Source: Clostridium polyendosporum (GTDB lineage Bacteria > Bacillota > Clostridia > Clostridiales > Clostridiaceae). Taken from it: 43,767 nucleotides of DNA. The notes beneath the pieces were generated by a model. It searched no databases, was not told the origin of the DNA, and saw only the letters and a program-made list of their open reading frames with translations. The position numbers and the translations under genes are program-made. Of this stretch, positions 8,701-16,926 are shown piece by piece (within the stretch, counting starts at the first letter, position 1; each line of letters opens with the position of its first letter). The DNA lies in contig NZ_BOPZ01000028.1 in assembly GCF_018332455.1 (NCBI RefSeq), positions 1 to 43,767 of the forward strand, read 5' to 3'.

Positions 8701-9364
8701 CTAAATTAATATATCTATCTCCACCTGGCTCTTTATCGCCATTCCATCCATCCTGTCTTACAACAAAACCTACTCTACCTATACCTTTCATATTATCAAA
8801 ATTGCAACTAGCTAATTTACCATAAGAATCTTCTTTATCAAATGCATATGCAGCCCCATTTCCTTTTTCAGGCCACATCCAAAGATCCCACCCTGTATAA
8901 GTTCCATCAAATCTACAGTAGTGAACGTTTACATCAACCTTATCAAAGTTAAATTCAAGAGGCTTTTGAATGTTTTTAGCATTTCCTTGCTTATCACCAG
9001 CCGTAACATATACATCCATATCCCCTTTAGATGTATCAACAATTATATTATCGGTATCTTTTTCCCAATTATCTGTTCTTACTATAAATCCTACACTTTT
9101 TGTACTGGGTGTAAAGTTTACTGCTGTAAATACACCATCCTCATCTTTTCCTGTAAATACATATTTAGAGCCATTGCCATTATTTCCAGCGTCCCAAACC
9201 CACAAATTCCACTTCGAGTAGTCACCATCTGCTCTTAAGTAGTGAATTTTTACTGTAGTTGTTCCACTTGGAATTGCTTTAGCAGTTATTGTACCTGTAA
9301 AAATACTTATTATCATTACAAAAGAAATTAGAATTGATAAAATCTTTGTTTGTTTGTTTTTCAT
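5783..9364 (-). CDS. pulA: Secreted type I pullulanase (GH13), C-terminal anchor lost
   Basis: This 1193-residue enzyme hydrolyses alpha-1,6 branches of pullulan, starch or glycogen outside the cell. It has a signal peptide (1-30, cleavage after AKA), two starch-binding PUD/CBM41 repeats (about 36-125 and 143-240), an E-set/CBM48 domain (about 345-445) and the GH13 barrel. The pullulanase signature FNWGYDP is at 538-544, the nucleophile is Asp656 in DGFRFD, the acid/base is Glu685 in YGEPWD, and His801-Asp802 are in SCHDNN. An Asn-rich linker (about 1000-1085) leads to a C-terminal domain that stops early: the LPKTG tail lies downstream out of frame, so the product should be released, not wall-bound. 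GGGAGG precedes the ATG. A LacI/MalR-type operator lies at 9468. Confidence 0.95.
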   Translation of the reverse strand: MKNKQTKILSILISFVMIISIFTGTITAKAIPSGTTTVKIHYLRADGDYSKWNLWVWDAGNNGNGSKYVFTGKDEDGVFTAVNFTPSTKSVGFIVRTDNWEKDTDNIIVDTSKGDMDVYVTAGDKQGNAKNIQKPLEFNFDKVDVNVHYCRFDGTYTGWDLWMWPEKGNGAAYAFDKEDSYGKLASCNFDNMKGIGRVGFVVRQDGWNGDKEPGGDRYINLAYVDKHGKVDVYLLEKEPNIFYAENQVDRSKKVTLAKMDSLHDIYFQVNIPVDTAESVKIKNDDKILDSKVTLSADKRSGQIKTVDSLDLNKKYTVNIDNYKECDVSLGQVYGSDDFKNIYHFSGELGALYSKKKTIFRVWSPTATKVSLKLYSQGSGNNLLDTVPMTKGDRGVWSVEKNGDLVGKFYTYEITANGKTNETEDLYSKSVGVNGDRSMVVDLSKTNPTNWNKDKGPKIKHQTDAIIYEVHIRDISMDPNSGIKMKGKFLGVTETGTKSKEGEATGIDHLKEMGVTHVQILPMFDYASIDETKLGENKFNWGYDPKNYQTPEGSYSTDPYSGTLKIEEVKAMIKALHDAGIGVVMDSVYNHTYSWENSCFDKTVPDYYYRHRPDGSVIGTSGCGNDTASERSMFRKYMIDSVNYWAKEYHIDGFRFDLMGIHDVDTMNQIRANLDKINPQILMYGEPWDLGDGGLPQDEKAIKDNVKKLDTRIGAFSDDIRDGVKGHVFTNTSGGFVNYNGTWKRDINGKQVAYSIGDLKELVKFGIVASTKHEGVDYSKITYSPGPWAKEPTQTVNFVSCHDNNTLWDRMSLSQPNATEEERVKMDKMANFLVLTSQGIAFLNSGEEMLRTKPNPNGDGYISDSYNSPDSVNSLDWTRKHTYKNVVNYYEGLIKLRKDHPAFRMATNAEIQQNLKFINTNDSTIAYTISNNANGDKWSDIAVLVNAGKEDTEVTLPKSNWTVIVNGEKAGTDALATVSENKVVVPAGTSMVLADTESFNKKDTRNKSNVKNNDTNNSGNSIYKNNNNFNNSAVNDNKEDNNAVNNIDGKNNDLNSNNNKNNSSVDSNSRDKDVINGSSNVKNNIEEIKAKINDPSINSFIVDVKENCIISKDVFTALKGKNNDVATDIDFSLKSVDNNLKDKEARKMKSVLGKEVALAPFSFKYDGFLPSNAKVSILFDDSYKNKTVNVCKYF

Positions 9365-9467
9365 AAATTTCCTCCCATTTTTTTCTTAGTAATAGGTTGT
9401 ACAAAAAAAATACGTTTTTCTCTTTCCACCCCCTTTTTATTTAAGATCATAGTTGCAAATAGTCGAT

Positions 9468-9479
9468 GCAACCGTTTGC
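9468..9479. promoter_or_regulatory. LacI/MalR-type operator upstream of the pullulanase gene
   Basis: GCAACCGTTTGC fits the symmetric pattern GCAANCGNTTGC, typical of LacI-family regulators of maltose and starch genes (MalR, CcpA relatives). It lies about 104 bp upstream of the pullulanase start. A partial match, AAAACGTTTA, lies near 9498. The rest of the 9365-9772 gap holds a hairpin-containing degenerate repeat (9646) and nothing else clear. Confidence 0.55.
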
Positions 9480-9645
9480 TCAAAGTCGAAAAAAATAAAA
9501 CGTTTAAGTTTACATACTTATAACGTTCATGGTACATAATTACATTATATACACTTTACTCCAATCTATCAATAAGAATCTATTTTATTGTAATAATTCA
9601 CAAATAAATGTCGACAACTTATGTTAAATATATCTATTCATGTAC

Positions 9646-9690
9646 GGACAGTTTTTAGTTTAAACTGTCCTTATAAAGTGACTTCTTTGA
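9646..9690 (-). repeat. Hairpin and possible degenerate copy g of the dispersed repeat
   Basis: GGACAGTTT (9646-9654) and AAACTGTCC (9662-9670) form a 9-bp stem. The adjoining bases, read on the reverse strand, give GTCACTTTATAAGGACAG, a partial match to the dispersed repeat core. Assignment to the family is tentative. Confidence 0.3.
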
Positions 9691-9772
9691 GATATCTATT
9701 CATAGTATCTCCATTTTGAAGTTTCACAGACTTTACATACACTTAAATAAATATCTTTTTTTACTCTATTTT

Positions 9773-11146
9773 TTATTCGTATAACTTATTAGGATTTAAA
9801 ATACCTTTTTCATCAAAAACTTTTTTTATTTTCCTCATATATTCAATATTAACTCTATCTGTTACCTCAAGGAAATATGGCTTTTTATTCAATCCTATAC
9901 CATGCTCCCCTGAAGGTAATCCTTGGAGCTCCTTACCTTTATTATATAGAGCTTTTAACAGAAGATGAGATTTTTCATTCCATTCCTCTTCTTCCATTCC
10001 ATCTCTTATAACACATAAATGTACATTACCATCACCAGCATGCCCAAAGCTTTTTATTTTAATTCCAAATTTCTTCTCAGCAACCTTAGTATAACTAATA
10101 AAATCTGCCGTTTTATTTATTGGTACAACAATGTCTATTGGTTCTTGCTCGGATACAGCTTCAATAGCAGTGACTAGAGCTCCTCTTATTTGCCAAGTCC
10201 TATCTATATCTTCTTTTTTATTTAATAAAATAAAATCAATAGCTCCACTTTCTAAAGTTACTTCTCTAACTTTATTGTAGTTTGATTCTATTTCTAATTC
10301 TTCATCTCCATCAAAAGTTAGAAGTAAAAAGGCTTGTCCTTTGATATCTGGAAACTTAAGATTCAAATACTTTTCTGCATTCTGAATAACATCTTTTTCA
10401 ACAAATTCAATAGCTGTAGGGTTTGCATTTTTCTTAATTATCTTAATAACAGCATCTATACCCTTATGTAAGGATTCAAAAGAAATCAATGCGCTAATAC
10501 TTTTTTTAGGTTTAGGTATTAGTTTTAAAATAGCCTTAGTTACAATTGCCAAGGTGCCCTCTGAACCAATTATTAAATCTTTTAAATCTAAGCCTGAACT
10601 ATCTTTTATTACCTTTCCTCCAAGATTCATTATGTCTCCATTAGCTAGAACTACTTCTAATCCTCTAACATAATCTCTAGTTACTCCATATTTTACAGCT
10701 CTCATTCCTCCAGCGTTAGTACTTATATTTCCTCCTATAGAAGCATCTTTCTCACCTGGATCAGGAGGGTAAAAAAGTTCTCTTTCCTCAACATAGGCTT
10801 GAAGATTTTTAAGTAATATGCCTGGTTCTACTGTAATAGTTAAATTATCCTCATCTAATTCTACTATCTTATTCATTAAAGATAAATCTAATATAATTCC
10901 ACATGTAGTTGAAATTGTCGCTCCTACCAATCCTGTCCCAGCGCCTCGTGGTGTTACTGAAATATTATTTTCATAAGCAAATTTCATAACGTCACTTACT
11001 TCTTCAGTAGTCAATGGGAAAACAAGTATATCTGCTACTCCTTTAACTCTCTTTAACCCATCACTTAAATACTTTTCCTCTATATTTTTCCCAAACCTCA
11101 CTCTATCCTTATCATGTATAATATTAAATAAATACTCGTAATTCAA
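9773..11146 (-). CDS. FAD-linked oxidase, GlcD/D-2-hydroxyacid dehydrogenase family
   Basis: The 457-residue flavoprotein has an N-terminal FAD-binding domain (PRGAGTGLVG at 66-75, GGNISTNAGGMRAVKYG) and a C-terminal FAD-oxidase domain ending in GEHGIGLNKKPYF. Family members oxidise 2-hydroxyacids such as glycolate or D-lactate, or run in reverse with partner electron carriers. I chose a TTG start at 11146 because AAAGGGAGGTG lies just upstream; the longer ATG frame would include that site as coding. No EtfAB or lactate permease is beside it. It follows the methionine importer genes by about 100 bp, so the substrate could be a 2-hydroxyacid derived from methionine, but that is inference. A dispersed repeat separates it from metI. 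Confidence 0.85.
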   Translation of the reverse strand: MNYEYLFNIIHDKDRVRFGKNIEEKYLSDGLKRVKGVADILVFPLTTEEVSDVMKFAYENNISVTPRGAGTGLVGATISTTCGIILDLSLMNKIVELDEDNLTITVEPGILLKNLQAYVEERELFYPPDPGEKDASIGGNISTNAGGMRAVKYGVTRDYVRGLEVVLANGDIMNLGGKVIKDSSGLDLKDLIIGSEGTLAIVTKAILKLIPKPKKSISALISFESLHKGIDAVIKIIKKNANPTAIEFVEKDVIQNAEKYLNLKFPDIKGQAFLLLTFDGDEELEIESNYNKVREVTLESGAIDFILLNKKEDIDRTWQIRGALVTAIEAVSEQEPIDIVVPINKTADFISYTKVAEKKFGIKIKSFGHAGDGNVHLCVIRDGMEEEEWNEKSHLLLKALYNKGKELQGLPSGEHGIGLNKKPYFLEVTDRVNIEYMRKIKKVFDEKGILNPNKLYE

Positions 11147-11200
11147 AAAAGCACCTCCCTTTATACCTATAAATAGCACTATATACTAATTCATATTTGT

Positions 11201-11240
11201 TTACTTTAATCTCACAAAGTGAAATCTGGCTAAAATAAAT
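11201..11240 (-). repeat. Dispersed intergenic repeat, copy e (reverse orientation)
   Basis: On the reverse strand it reads TTTTAGCCAGATTTCACTTT followed by GTGAGATTAAAGTAAAC. It lies between metI and the FAD oxidase gene. Confidence 0.6.
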
Positions 11241-11248
11241 GTAAATAT

Positions 11249-11911
11249 CTACCTTTTTGAAAATACCATAGATAGCTTATCTCCTATAAATTGTATCCCT
11301 TGTACTACTAATACTAATATTAATACTGTAGTTATCATTACACCTGTTTCATATCTATAATATCCAAATCTAATAGCTAAGTCTCCTATACCCCCTCCGC
11401 CTACAATTCCAGCCATAGCAGAGTATCCAACTAGACTTACTAGAGTGACAGTAACCCCTCTAATTAAACTTGGAAGAGCTTCTACAATCAATACATCCGT
11501 TAATATTAATCTTAACTTTGCTCCTGAGGCAATTGCAGCTTCTAAAACACCTTTATCAACTTCGCTAAAAGCTCCTTCTGCTAACCTAGCAAAGAAGACA
11601 ACTGCAGCAACGGAAAGAGGTACTGCTGCTGCTGTCGGTCCTATACTAGTACCAACCAACCTCTTAGTTAAAGGTATTAAAAGTACTAATAGTATTACAA
11701 AGGGTAAAGAACGAACTACATTTACAAATATTCCTGCAATGGCATTAATAAGTCTATTTTTAAAAAATAACTGATTAGATGTTAGATATAGTATTAAACC
11801 TATTAATCCACCAAATATAATTGATAAAAACATTGATATCCCTATCATGCTTAGAGAGTCAATAATAGCTTTGCCTAATTCATTTTTTAATATTTCAAAA
11901 GTATTAGACAA
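11249..11911 (-). CDS. metI: D/L-methionine ABC transporter permease MetI
   Basis: The 220-residue integral membrane protein has five or six hydrophobic segments and the permease coupling motif around EAAIASGAKLRLILTDVLI, with the family ending GGGGIGDLAIRFGYYRYE. Length matches MetI. It starts with TTG behind AAAGGGGTG and overlaps the end of metN by eight bases, showing translational coupling. It forms the channel of the MetNIQ importer in the cytoplasmic membrane. Confidence 0.93.
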   Translation of the reverse strand: MSNTFEILKNELGKAIIDSLSMIGISMFLSIIFGGLIGLILYLTSNQLFFKNRLINAIAGIFVNVVRSLPFVILLVLLIPLTKRLVGTSIGPTAAAVPLSVAAVVFFARLAEGAFSEVDKGVLEAAIASGAKLRLILTDVLIVEALPSLIRGVTVTLVSLVGYSAMAGIVGGGGIGDLAIRFGYYRYETGVMITTVLILVLVVQGIQFIGDKLSMVFSKR

Positions 11912-12941
11912 TCTTCTTCACCCCTTTCTGAAAATCATAAATCTCTTCTATATCAGATACATTTTTTCTTATATATTCTTTTGCCTTATTTATTTGATCT
12001 GTTTTTCCTGTGATATTTACAAGTAAAATCCCAAGAGGTTTTTCATTGATATAGTCAATCTTTCCATGAATTATACTAATATAAACCTTAAAATTTTTAG
12101 ATACTGTTGATATTATAGGATCGATACTTCTATCTCCCTTATAATATATTTTAATTAAATCTCCTTCATGGATTAAACTTCCTACTGACCTAGGTAATTC
12201 AATATTTAAGTTTTTATTAATTAAAGACTTTGTTACTTCTTCTTCTGGATTAGAGAAAATAGAATATACATCATTTAACTCAATTATTTTCCCATAATTC
12301 ATAACTGCAACCTTATGAAATAGCTTTTTTGCTACCTCCATTTCATGAGTTATAAAAACAATGGTTATTCCATATTTTTTATTTATATCTTTGAGTAGAT
12401 TTAATATCTCCTCAGTGTTCTCTAAATCTAAGGCTGAAGTAGCTTCATCACATAAAAGTATTTCTGGATTATTTGCTAAAGCTCTTGCTATACCAACCCT
12501 TTGCTTTTGTCCACCACTTAAATTTGAAGGGTAAAAATTTGCTTTATCTTCTAAATAAACGAGTTTTAACAATTCCTCTACTTTTTCTTTTCTCTTTTCT
12601 TTTGGATAATTATTAGCCTTTAAAACAAATTCCACATTTTCATAAATTGTTTTACCACTTATTAAGTTAAAATGTTGAAATATCATTCCGATTTTTAATC
12701 TAACTTTTCTAAGTGCTTCACCTTTTAATTTGGTTATATCTTGTCCGTTAATAATTATTTGTCCTTTAGTTGGTTTCTGAAGTAAGTTTATTGTTCTAAT
12801 TAAGGTACTTTTCCCTGCTCCACTTAAACCTACTATACCAAAAACTTCACCCTTGTTTATTTTAAGATTTATATCTTTAATTGCTTCGACTTTATGTCCC
12901 TTTTCACTAAAAACTACGCTAACATCTTTTAATTCTATCAA
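11904..12941 (-). CDS. metN: Methionine ABC transporter ATP-binding protein MetN
   Basis: The ATPase has Walker A GLSGAGKST, Q-loop, signature LSGGQKQRVGIARAL, Walker B ILLCDEATSALD and the switch histidine in ITHE. The last 75 or so residues are the NIL domain, which in MetN binds methionine and inhibits transport. I take the TTG at 12941 as start (MIELKDVSVVF), nine bases after GGAGG; a GTG six bases earlier sits too close to that site. The gene lies between metQ and metI in one unit. Length is 345 residues, as usual. Confidence 0.93.
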   Translation of the reverse strand: MIELKDVSVVFSEKGHKVEAIKDINLKINKGEVFGIVGLSGAGKSTLIRTINLLQKPTKGQIIINGQDITKLKGEALRKVRLKIGMIFQHFNLISGKTIYENVEFVLKANNYPKEKRKEKVEELLKLVYLEDKANFYPSNLSGGQKQRVGIARALANNPEILLCDEATSALDLENTEEILNLLKDINKKYGITIVFITHEMEVAKKLFHKVAVMNYGKIIELNDVYSIFSNPEEEVTKSLINKNLNIELPRSVGSLIHEGDLIKIYYKGDRSIDPIISTVSKNFKVYISIIHGKIDYINEKPLGILLVNITGKTDQINKAKEYIRKNVSDIEEIYDFQKGVKKIV

Positions 12942-12972
12942 ATACACTCACCTCCAATTTTTTGTTTATCCG

Positions 12973-13812
12973 CTATTTTTTACTTTCATACCATTCTGGC
13001 TTTTGGAAAGCTTTAAATATTCCCTTTGGACTTTCAATAGAATCTCTAAATTCCTTAGATTCAACAGCCTCTTTTATATCCTTTGCGAATTCCTTATCTA
13101 AGTCTTCTGTTCTAACTGCTACAACATTTTTATAGTTTTCTCCTAATTTCTCTAGTTTTAAGGCATTTGATAAGTCTAATCCTGATGCAATTGCATAGTT
13201 TCCAGTAACAACTGCAATATCTACACTATCTAGACTTCTTGGTAATTGAGCTGCTTCAATCGGAACAATTTTTAATCCTTTTTTATTTTCTACAATATCC
13301 TTTTCAGATGCTTTAGTTTGATCAATGTTATCTTTAATATTAACTAGACCTTCTTTTTGTAAAAATGATAATGCTCTAGATAAATTTGATGCATCATTTG
13401 GGATTGCTACTTGTGCCCCATCTGGAAGGTTATCTAAAGATTTTATTTTATTTGAGAATATCCCCATCCCTGCAGTTGGTACACTTATTACTGGTGATAA
13501 ATTCAAGTTATTATCCTTTGAGAATTTTTGTAGGTAAATAGTATGTTGAAATAGATTAGCATCAATTTCTTTATTAGCTAATGCTTTATTTGGTTGAACA
13601 TAATCACTAAACTCTTTTGTTGATACCTTATATCCCTTTTTTTCAAGTATTGGTGCTATTGATTGTTTTACCATGTCTCCATAAGGTCCTGGGCATACGC
13701 CAATTACTATATTTTTCTCATCTACTTTTTTTGTATTACTACCACAAGCTACTACTCCTAAAGATAAAGTTAGTACTAATGCAACTCCTAGAACTTTTTT
13801 AATTTTACTCAT
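12973..13812 (-). CDS. metQ: Methionine-binding lipoprotein MetQ (NlpA family)
   Basis: The 279-residue precursor has a lipoprotein signal with lipobox VVAC (Cys at about 23), followed by the NlpA-family binding domain: IVIGVCPGPYGDMVKQ, then FQHTIYLQKF and IPNDASNLSRAL. The mature lipoprotein is tethered outside the membrane and delivers methionine to MetNI. It is preceded by AAGGGGG and lies 23 bases after the aminotransferase gene. Confidence 0.93.
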   Translation of the reverse strand: MSKIKKVLGVALVLTLSLGVVACGSNTKKVDEKNIVIGVCPGPYGDMVKQSIAPILEKKGYKVSTKEFSDYVQPNKALANKEIDANLFQHTIYLQKFSKDNNLNLSPVISVPTAGMGIFSNKIKSLDNLPDGAQVAIPNDASNLSRALSFLQKEGLVNIKDNIDQTKASEKDIVENKKGLKIVPIEAAQLPRSLDSVDIAVVTGNYAIASGLDLSNALKLEKLGENYKNVVAVRTEDLDKEFAKDIKEAVESKEFRDSIESPKGIFKAFQKPEWYESKK

Positions 13813-13835
13813 TTATTTTTCCCCCTTAAATCTAA

Positions 13836-14990
13836 TTATTTTCTTTTTAATTTTTTCAATCTATTTAATGCTTCAATTAGAGTTTCATCTTTTTTTGCAA
13901 AGTGAAGCCTAATATAATTGTTTACTTCTTCTCTAAAGAAGCCTGATCCCGGAACCGCTGCAACTCCAATTTCTTTTGCTAACCATTCACAAAATTTATA
14001 ATCATCTTTTTCTCCAAATTCTGATATATCAACTAGAACATAATAAGCTCCTTGAGGTTCAAAGTATTTTAATCCAATTTGATCAAGTCCGTCTAAAAAT
14101 AATTTCTTTTTTCTTTCATAAGTGTTTACTAATTCCTCATAATACTCTTCCTCGAAGTCTAATCCCACAATAGCTGCCTTTTGTAATGGTGCAGCTGCCC
14201 CTACTGTTAAAAAATCATGTACTTTTTTACAATTTTCAATAACATCTTTATTTGCTATAACATACCCCAATCTCCAACCTGTTATGGAATAGGTCTTAGA
14301 TAAGGAACTGCAAGATATTGTTCTTTCAAATATTCCTGGCAATGATGCTAAGTAAGTATGTTTATTTGGTTTAAATACTATATGTTCATAAACCTCATCA
14401 GTAATTACATAGGTATCATACTCATTTGCAAGCTCACCAATATATAGAAGTTCCTCCTTAGTAAATACCTTACCTACTGGATTTGATGGGTTACATAATA
14501 TCAAAGCCTTAGGCCTTTGTTCAAAGGCTCTTCTTAATGCTTCCTTATCATAATTAAATTCTGGAGGTATTAAAGGCACATATATAGGCTCAGCCCCTGC
14601 TAAAATAGCATCTGCAGTATAATTTTCATAAAATGGTGAAAATACAATTACCTTATCTCCAGGATTGCAAACTGACATCATAGCAACTATCATAGCTTCG
14701 GTACTACCACAGGTAACCACAATATTCTCTTCTGGGTTAATATCAATGCCCATAAATTTCTTTTGTTTCTCTGCTAACTTTTTTCTAAATTCTTTTGATC
14801 CCCAGGTTATTTCATATTGGTGTGGTCCTTCAACTGCTACTTTTTGTAGATTCTCTATTAACTCCTTAGGTGGATCAAAATCTGGAAAACCTTGAGATAG
14901 ATTTATAGCTTCATATTTATTCGCTATTCTTGTCATTTTTCTAATTATAGACTCTGTAAACCAGTCCAACCTATTACTTAGTTGTTGCAA
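13836..14990 (-). CDS. Class I PLP-dependent aminotransferase (methionine/aromatic type)
   Basis: The 384-residue fold-type I aminotransferase shows NLSQGFPDFDPP near the N-terminus, the NPSNPVGK motif, ITDEVYEH and the PLP lysine Lys232 in SLSKTYSITGWRLGY. A C-terminal Arg in YIRLHFA should bind the substrate carboxylate. It starts with TTG behind GGGGAG and heads the unit aminotransferase-metQ-metN-metI. That position suggests transamination between methionine and 4-methylthio-2-oxobutyrate; the family also includes aromatic and kynurenine aminotransferases. A consensus promoter (15055-15082) lies upstream. I see no S-box or T-box leader. Confidence 0.9.
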   Translation of the reverse strand: MQQLSNRLDWFTESIIRKMTRIANKYEAINLSQGFPDFDPPKELIENLQKVAVEGPHQYEITWGSKEFRKKLAEKQKKFMGIDINPEENIVVTCGSTEAMIVAMMSVCNPGDKVIVFSPFYENYTADAILAGAEPIYVPLIPPEFNYDKEALRRAFEQRPKALILCNPSNPVGKVFTKEELLYIGELANEYDTYVITDEVYEHIVFKPNKHTYLASLPGIFERTISCSSLSKTYSITGWRLGYVIANKDVIENCKKVHDFLTVGAAAPLQKAAIVGLDFEEEYYEELVNTYERKKKLFLDGLDQIGLKYFEPQGAYYVLVDISEFGEKDDYKFCEWLAKEIGVAAVPGSGFFREEVNNYIRLHFAKKDETLIEALNRLKKLKRK

Positions 14991-15054
14991 ATTGCACTCC
15001 CCCTTATCCTTATATAAAACATATTAAGCTTTTCCTACTATTCCTATGTGTTTA

Positions 15055-15082
15055 ATTATAAATGGTTTGTATCTTTTGTCAA
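15055..15082 (-). promoter_or_regulatory. Sigma-A type promoter for the aminotransferase-metQNI unit
   Basis: On the reverse strand TTGACA (15077-15082) and TATAAT (15055-15060) are both perfect consensus, separated by 16 bases. Transcription should start near 15048, giving a leader of about 58 bases to the aminotransferase start. Confidence 0.75.
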
Positions 15083-15160
15083 CTATTTCTTGTATATCTA
15101 ATAATTTTATAATTTATATATTATTTATAATTTCTACATAATAACTTCACAATTATGTTG

Positions 15161-15189
15161 TTGACAAAGGTAAAAAAACACACTAATAT
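15161..15189 (+). promoter_or_regulatory. Sigma-A type promoter for the forward Fe-S trio
   Basis: TTGACA (15161-15166) and TAATAT (15184-15189) with 17-base spacing point to the right. Transcription from here would give a leader of about 230 bases before the gene at 15424. The leader contains a strong ribosome binding site at 15306-15314 that serves at most a very short frame. Confidence 0.6.
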
Positions 15190-15320
15190 ATACTAAAACA
15201 ATATGAATACTGGGAATAATGAAAGAATATTATATACTAGGAAAGTTATAGAAAATAAAAGAACGTATATCCCTAAATTAATTTTTATAAAAATTGTATA
15301 AAAGTAAGGAGGTGAACTTA

Positions 15321-15368
15321 ATTCCATTTATAGTTTTATTGTTATTATCAATTTCATTATCATCATGA
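15321..15368 (+). CDS. Possible 15-residue hydrophobic leader peptide
   Basis: AAGGAGGTG at 15306-15314 is followed at good spacing by ATT, then PFIVLLLLSISLSS and a TGA stop. ATT is a rare start codon. A GTG overlapping the ribosome binding site is the only other in-frame start. The strength of the site in an untranslated leader is the argument for it; a random occurrence is possible. Confidence 0.2.
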   Translation: MPFIVLLLLSISLSS

Positions 15369-15423
15369 GAACCAAAATAAACCCTATGGAAAGGTATCTT
15401 ATTCATAAACAAGGAGGTTTTTT

Positions 15424-15978
15424 ATGAAAAAACAGTTAAAGTATTCACTGCCAATTTCTATTTTTCTATTTATTGCTACGGTATTAATAGCTATTGGAGC
15501 CGGATATTACAAAAATTCATTATCAACAGAGAAGCCAAGTTTTAAGATTAATTTACCCGCTGAAAAAACTAATTCAAAGGTTGTTTATAATTTTTCAAAT
15601 CAAGGATTACCTAAAAAGCTAGTACAACCCAAAAAGATAAGTATAGCAACTGGTCATGGCGGAGGTATAACTAATGTAGGAAAAGAGCCATTATCTATAA
15701 AAGTAGAGACTGAAGACTTTATAGGAACGGTTAAACTTTCATCTACTACACCAGGTTTCGATCCTTCAACAGGTATTTTTACAAAACCACTTTTACCTAG
15801 AAAATCAGTTACACTTGATGTTGAATTGGACATACCTAGTGAAAAAATCAAACATTCTGAAATAATCAATAATGCAGCTATTAAATTTATTAATACAAAG
15901 GATGGCAGCTTATTAGGCACAGTACCAGTTCAAGTAATTAACTCTACAACAGTTGCAGTTAACGATATGAAGCATTAG
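15424..15978 (+). CDS. Membrane-anchored exported protein of unknown function
   Basis: The 184-residue protein has an uncleaved-looking signal anchor (LPISIFLFIATVLIAIGAGY, about 9-28) and a beta-rich exported domain of about 140 residues (KVVYNFSNQGLPKKL, then VGKEPLSIKVETEDF, then PRKSVTLDVELDIP), suggesting an immunoglobulin-like sandwich. It has no Cys or metal motif. ACAAGGAGG precedes the ATG. It is the first gene of a forward unit with a membrane Fe-S protein 26 bases downstream and a tiny Cys-rich protein, so it may be a structural subunit of that complex. I do not recognise the family. Confidence 0.65.
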   Translation: MKKQLKYSLPISIFLFIATVLIAIGAGYYKNSLSTEKPSFKINLPAEKTNSKVVYNFSNQGLPKKLVQPKKISIATGHGGGITNVGKEPLSIKVETEDFIGTVKLSSTTPGFDPSTGIFTKPLLPRKSVTLDVELDIPSEKIKHSEIINNAAIKFINTKDGSLLGTVPVQVINSTTVAVNDMKH

Positions 15979-16004
15979 GTTGATTTTAAAGGAGGTCAAA
16001 ATTA

Positions 16005-16895
16005 ATGAAAAAATCAAATACTTCTCTAATACGCCGCGGCATTTGGTATGTTTTAGGACTTATATTATTTTATGCACCATTCGCCTTATATCAAAAAGGT
16101 CTATTGTTAATACTTAAAAACGGAAATGGCCGTGAGCAAGACTGGCATGCATTATGTCTTCGTATGCCTCTGTTAAGTCTACTTAGTGGAAAAGGGCTTC
16201 AAATTTTAACTATAGGTGGAATATCTATAATATTACTTTTTCTATCAGCTTTTATTTGGGGACCATTTTTTTGCGGAAAATTATGTTTTGCGGGAGCACT
16301 ACCAGAATACCTAAGCCGCATAGTTCCAGATAAATTTAAGATTAATTGGTATAAAGCAATTAATCCAGCTCCAGTGAGATATGGATTTTTAGCAGGATTT
16401 ATAATAGCTCCTATTGTATCCGGTTCTATTGTGTGCTCTTTATGTAATTATTCATTTGCACAGAGATTATTAACTGGAGGTTTTTGGGGGGAATTAGGTT
16501 ACTTAGGTTCAACAACAATCCTTACAGCATTTTTATGGCTGATCCTTTTTGGTATTTTTTCTAAAGGTGGAAGAGGTTATTGTAATTTTCTTTGCCCAAT
16601 AGGTGCAGCACAAAATTTAATCTATAGCATAGGAGTAAAATTACCATTCACTTATAAACTACATTTTTCTAAAGAAAAATGTGTTTCTTGCGGAATTTGT
16701 GTTAAAGAATGCTCTATGGGATCTCTTCAAAATAGTACAGAAGGAATTACTTATCGAATACATAATTGTATAACTTGCCATCAGTGCACAGCGGTGTGCC
16801 CAAAAGGAGCAATTTCTTATGGCACTGGCAAAGGTTTATGGAAAGAAGCTCCTAATAAGCAAGTTGAAGTAGAAAATAAAGCAATTGAAAATTAA
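16005..16895 (+). CDS. NapH/NosR-like membrane protein with two [4Fe-4S] ferredoxin clusters
   Basis: The 296-residue protein has about four to five membrane helices and the two short Cys motifs of NapH/NosR/RdhC-type electron carriers: CGKLCFAG near 87-94 and CNFLCPIGA near 192-200. The C-terminus has two classical ferredoxin motifs, CVSCGICVKEC and CITCHQCTAVCP. Such proteins pass electrons between the quinone or membrane pool and enzymes on either face. It sits between an exported protein and a small Cys-rich protein in one unit behind AAAGGAGG. The unit points toward the nitrogenase-like operon and ends about 130 bases from it, so a link to low-potential electron supply is possible but unproven. 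Confidence 0.85.
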   Translation: MKKSNTSLIRRGIWYVLGLILFYAPFALYQKGLLLILKNGNGREQDWHALCLRMPLLSLLSGKGLQILTIGGISIILLFLSAFIWGPFFCGKLCFAGALPEYLSRIVPDKFKINWYKAINPAPVRYGFLAGFIIAPIVSGSIVCSLCNYSFAQRLLTGGFWGELGYLGSTTILTAFLWLILFGIFSKGGRGYCNFLCPIGAAQNLIYSIGVKLPFTYKLHFSKEKCVSCGICVKECSMGSLQNSTEGITYRIHNCITCHQCTAVCPKGAISYGTGKGLWKEAPNKQVEVENKAIEN

Positions 16896-16926
16896 AGGAA
16901 TTCCTGTTAAGGAGTGAGATAGTTAA

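Noticed and set aside
14991-15054. S-box or T-box riboswitch before the methionine genes
   Set aside because: The leader is only about 58 bases and has none of the conserved motifs.
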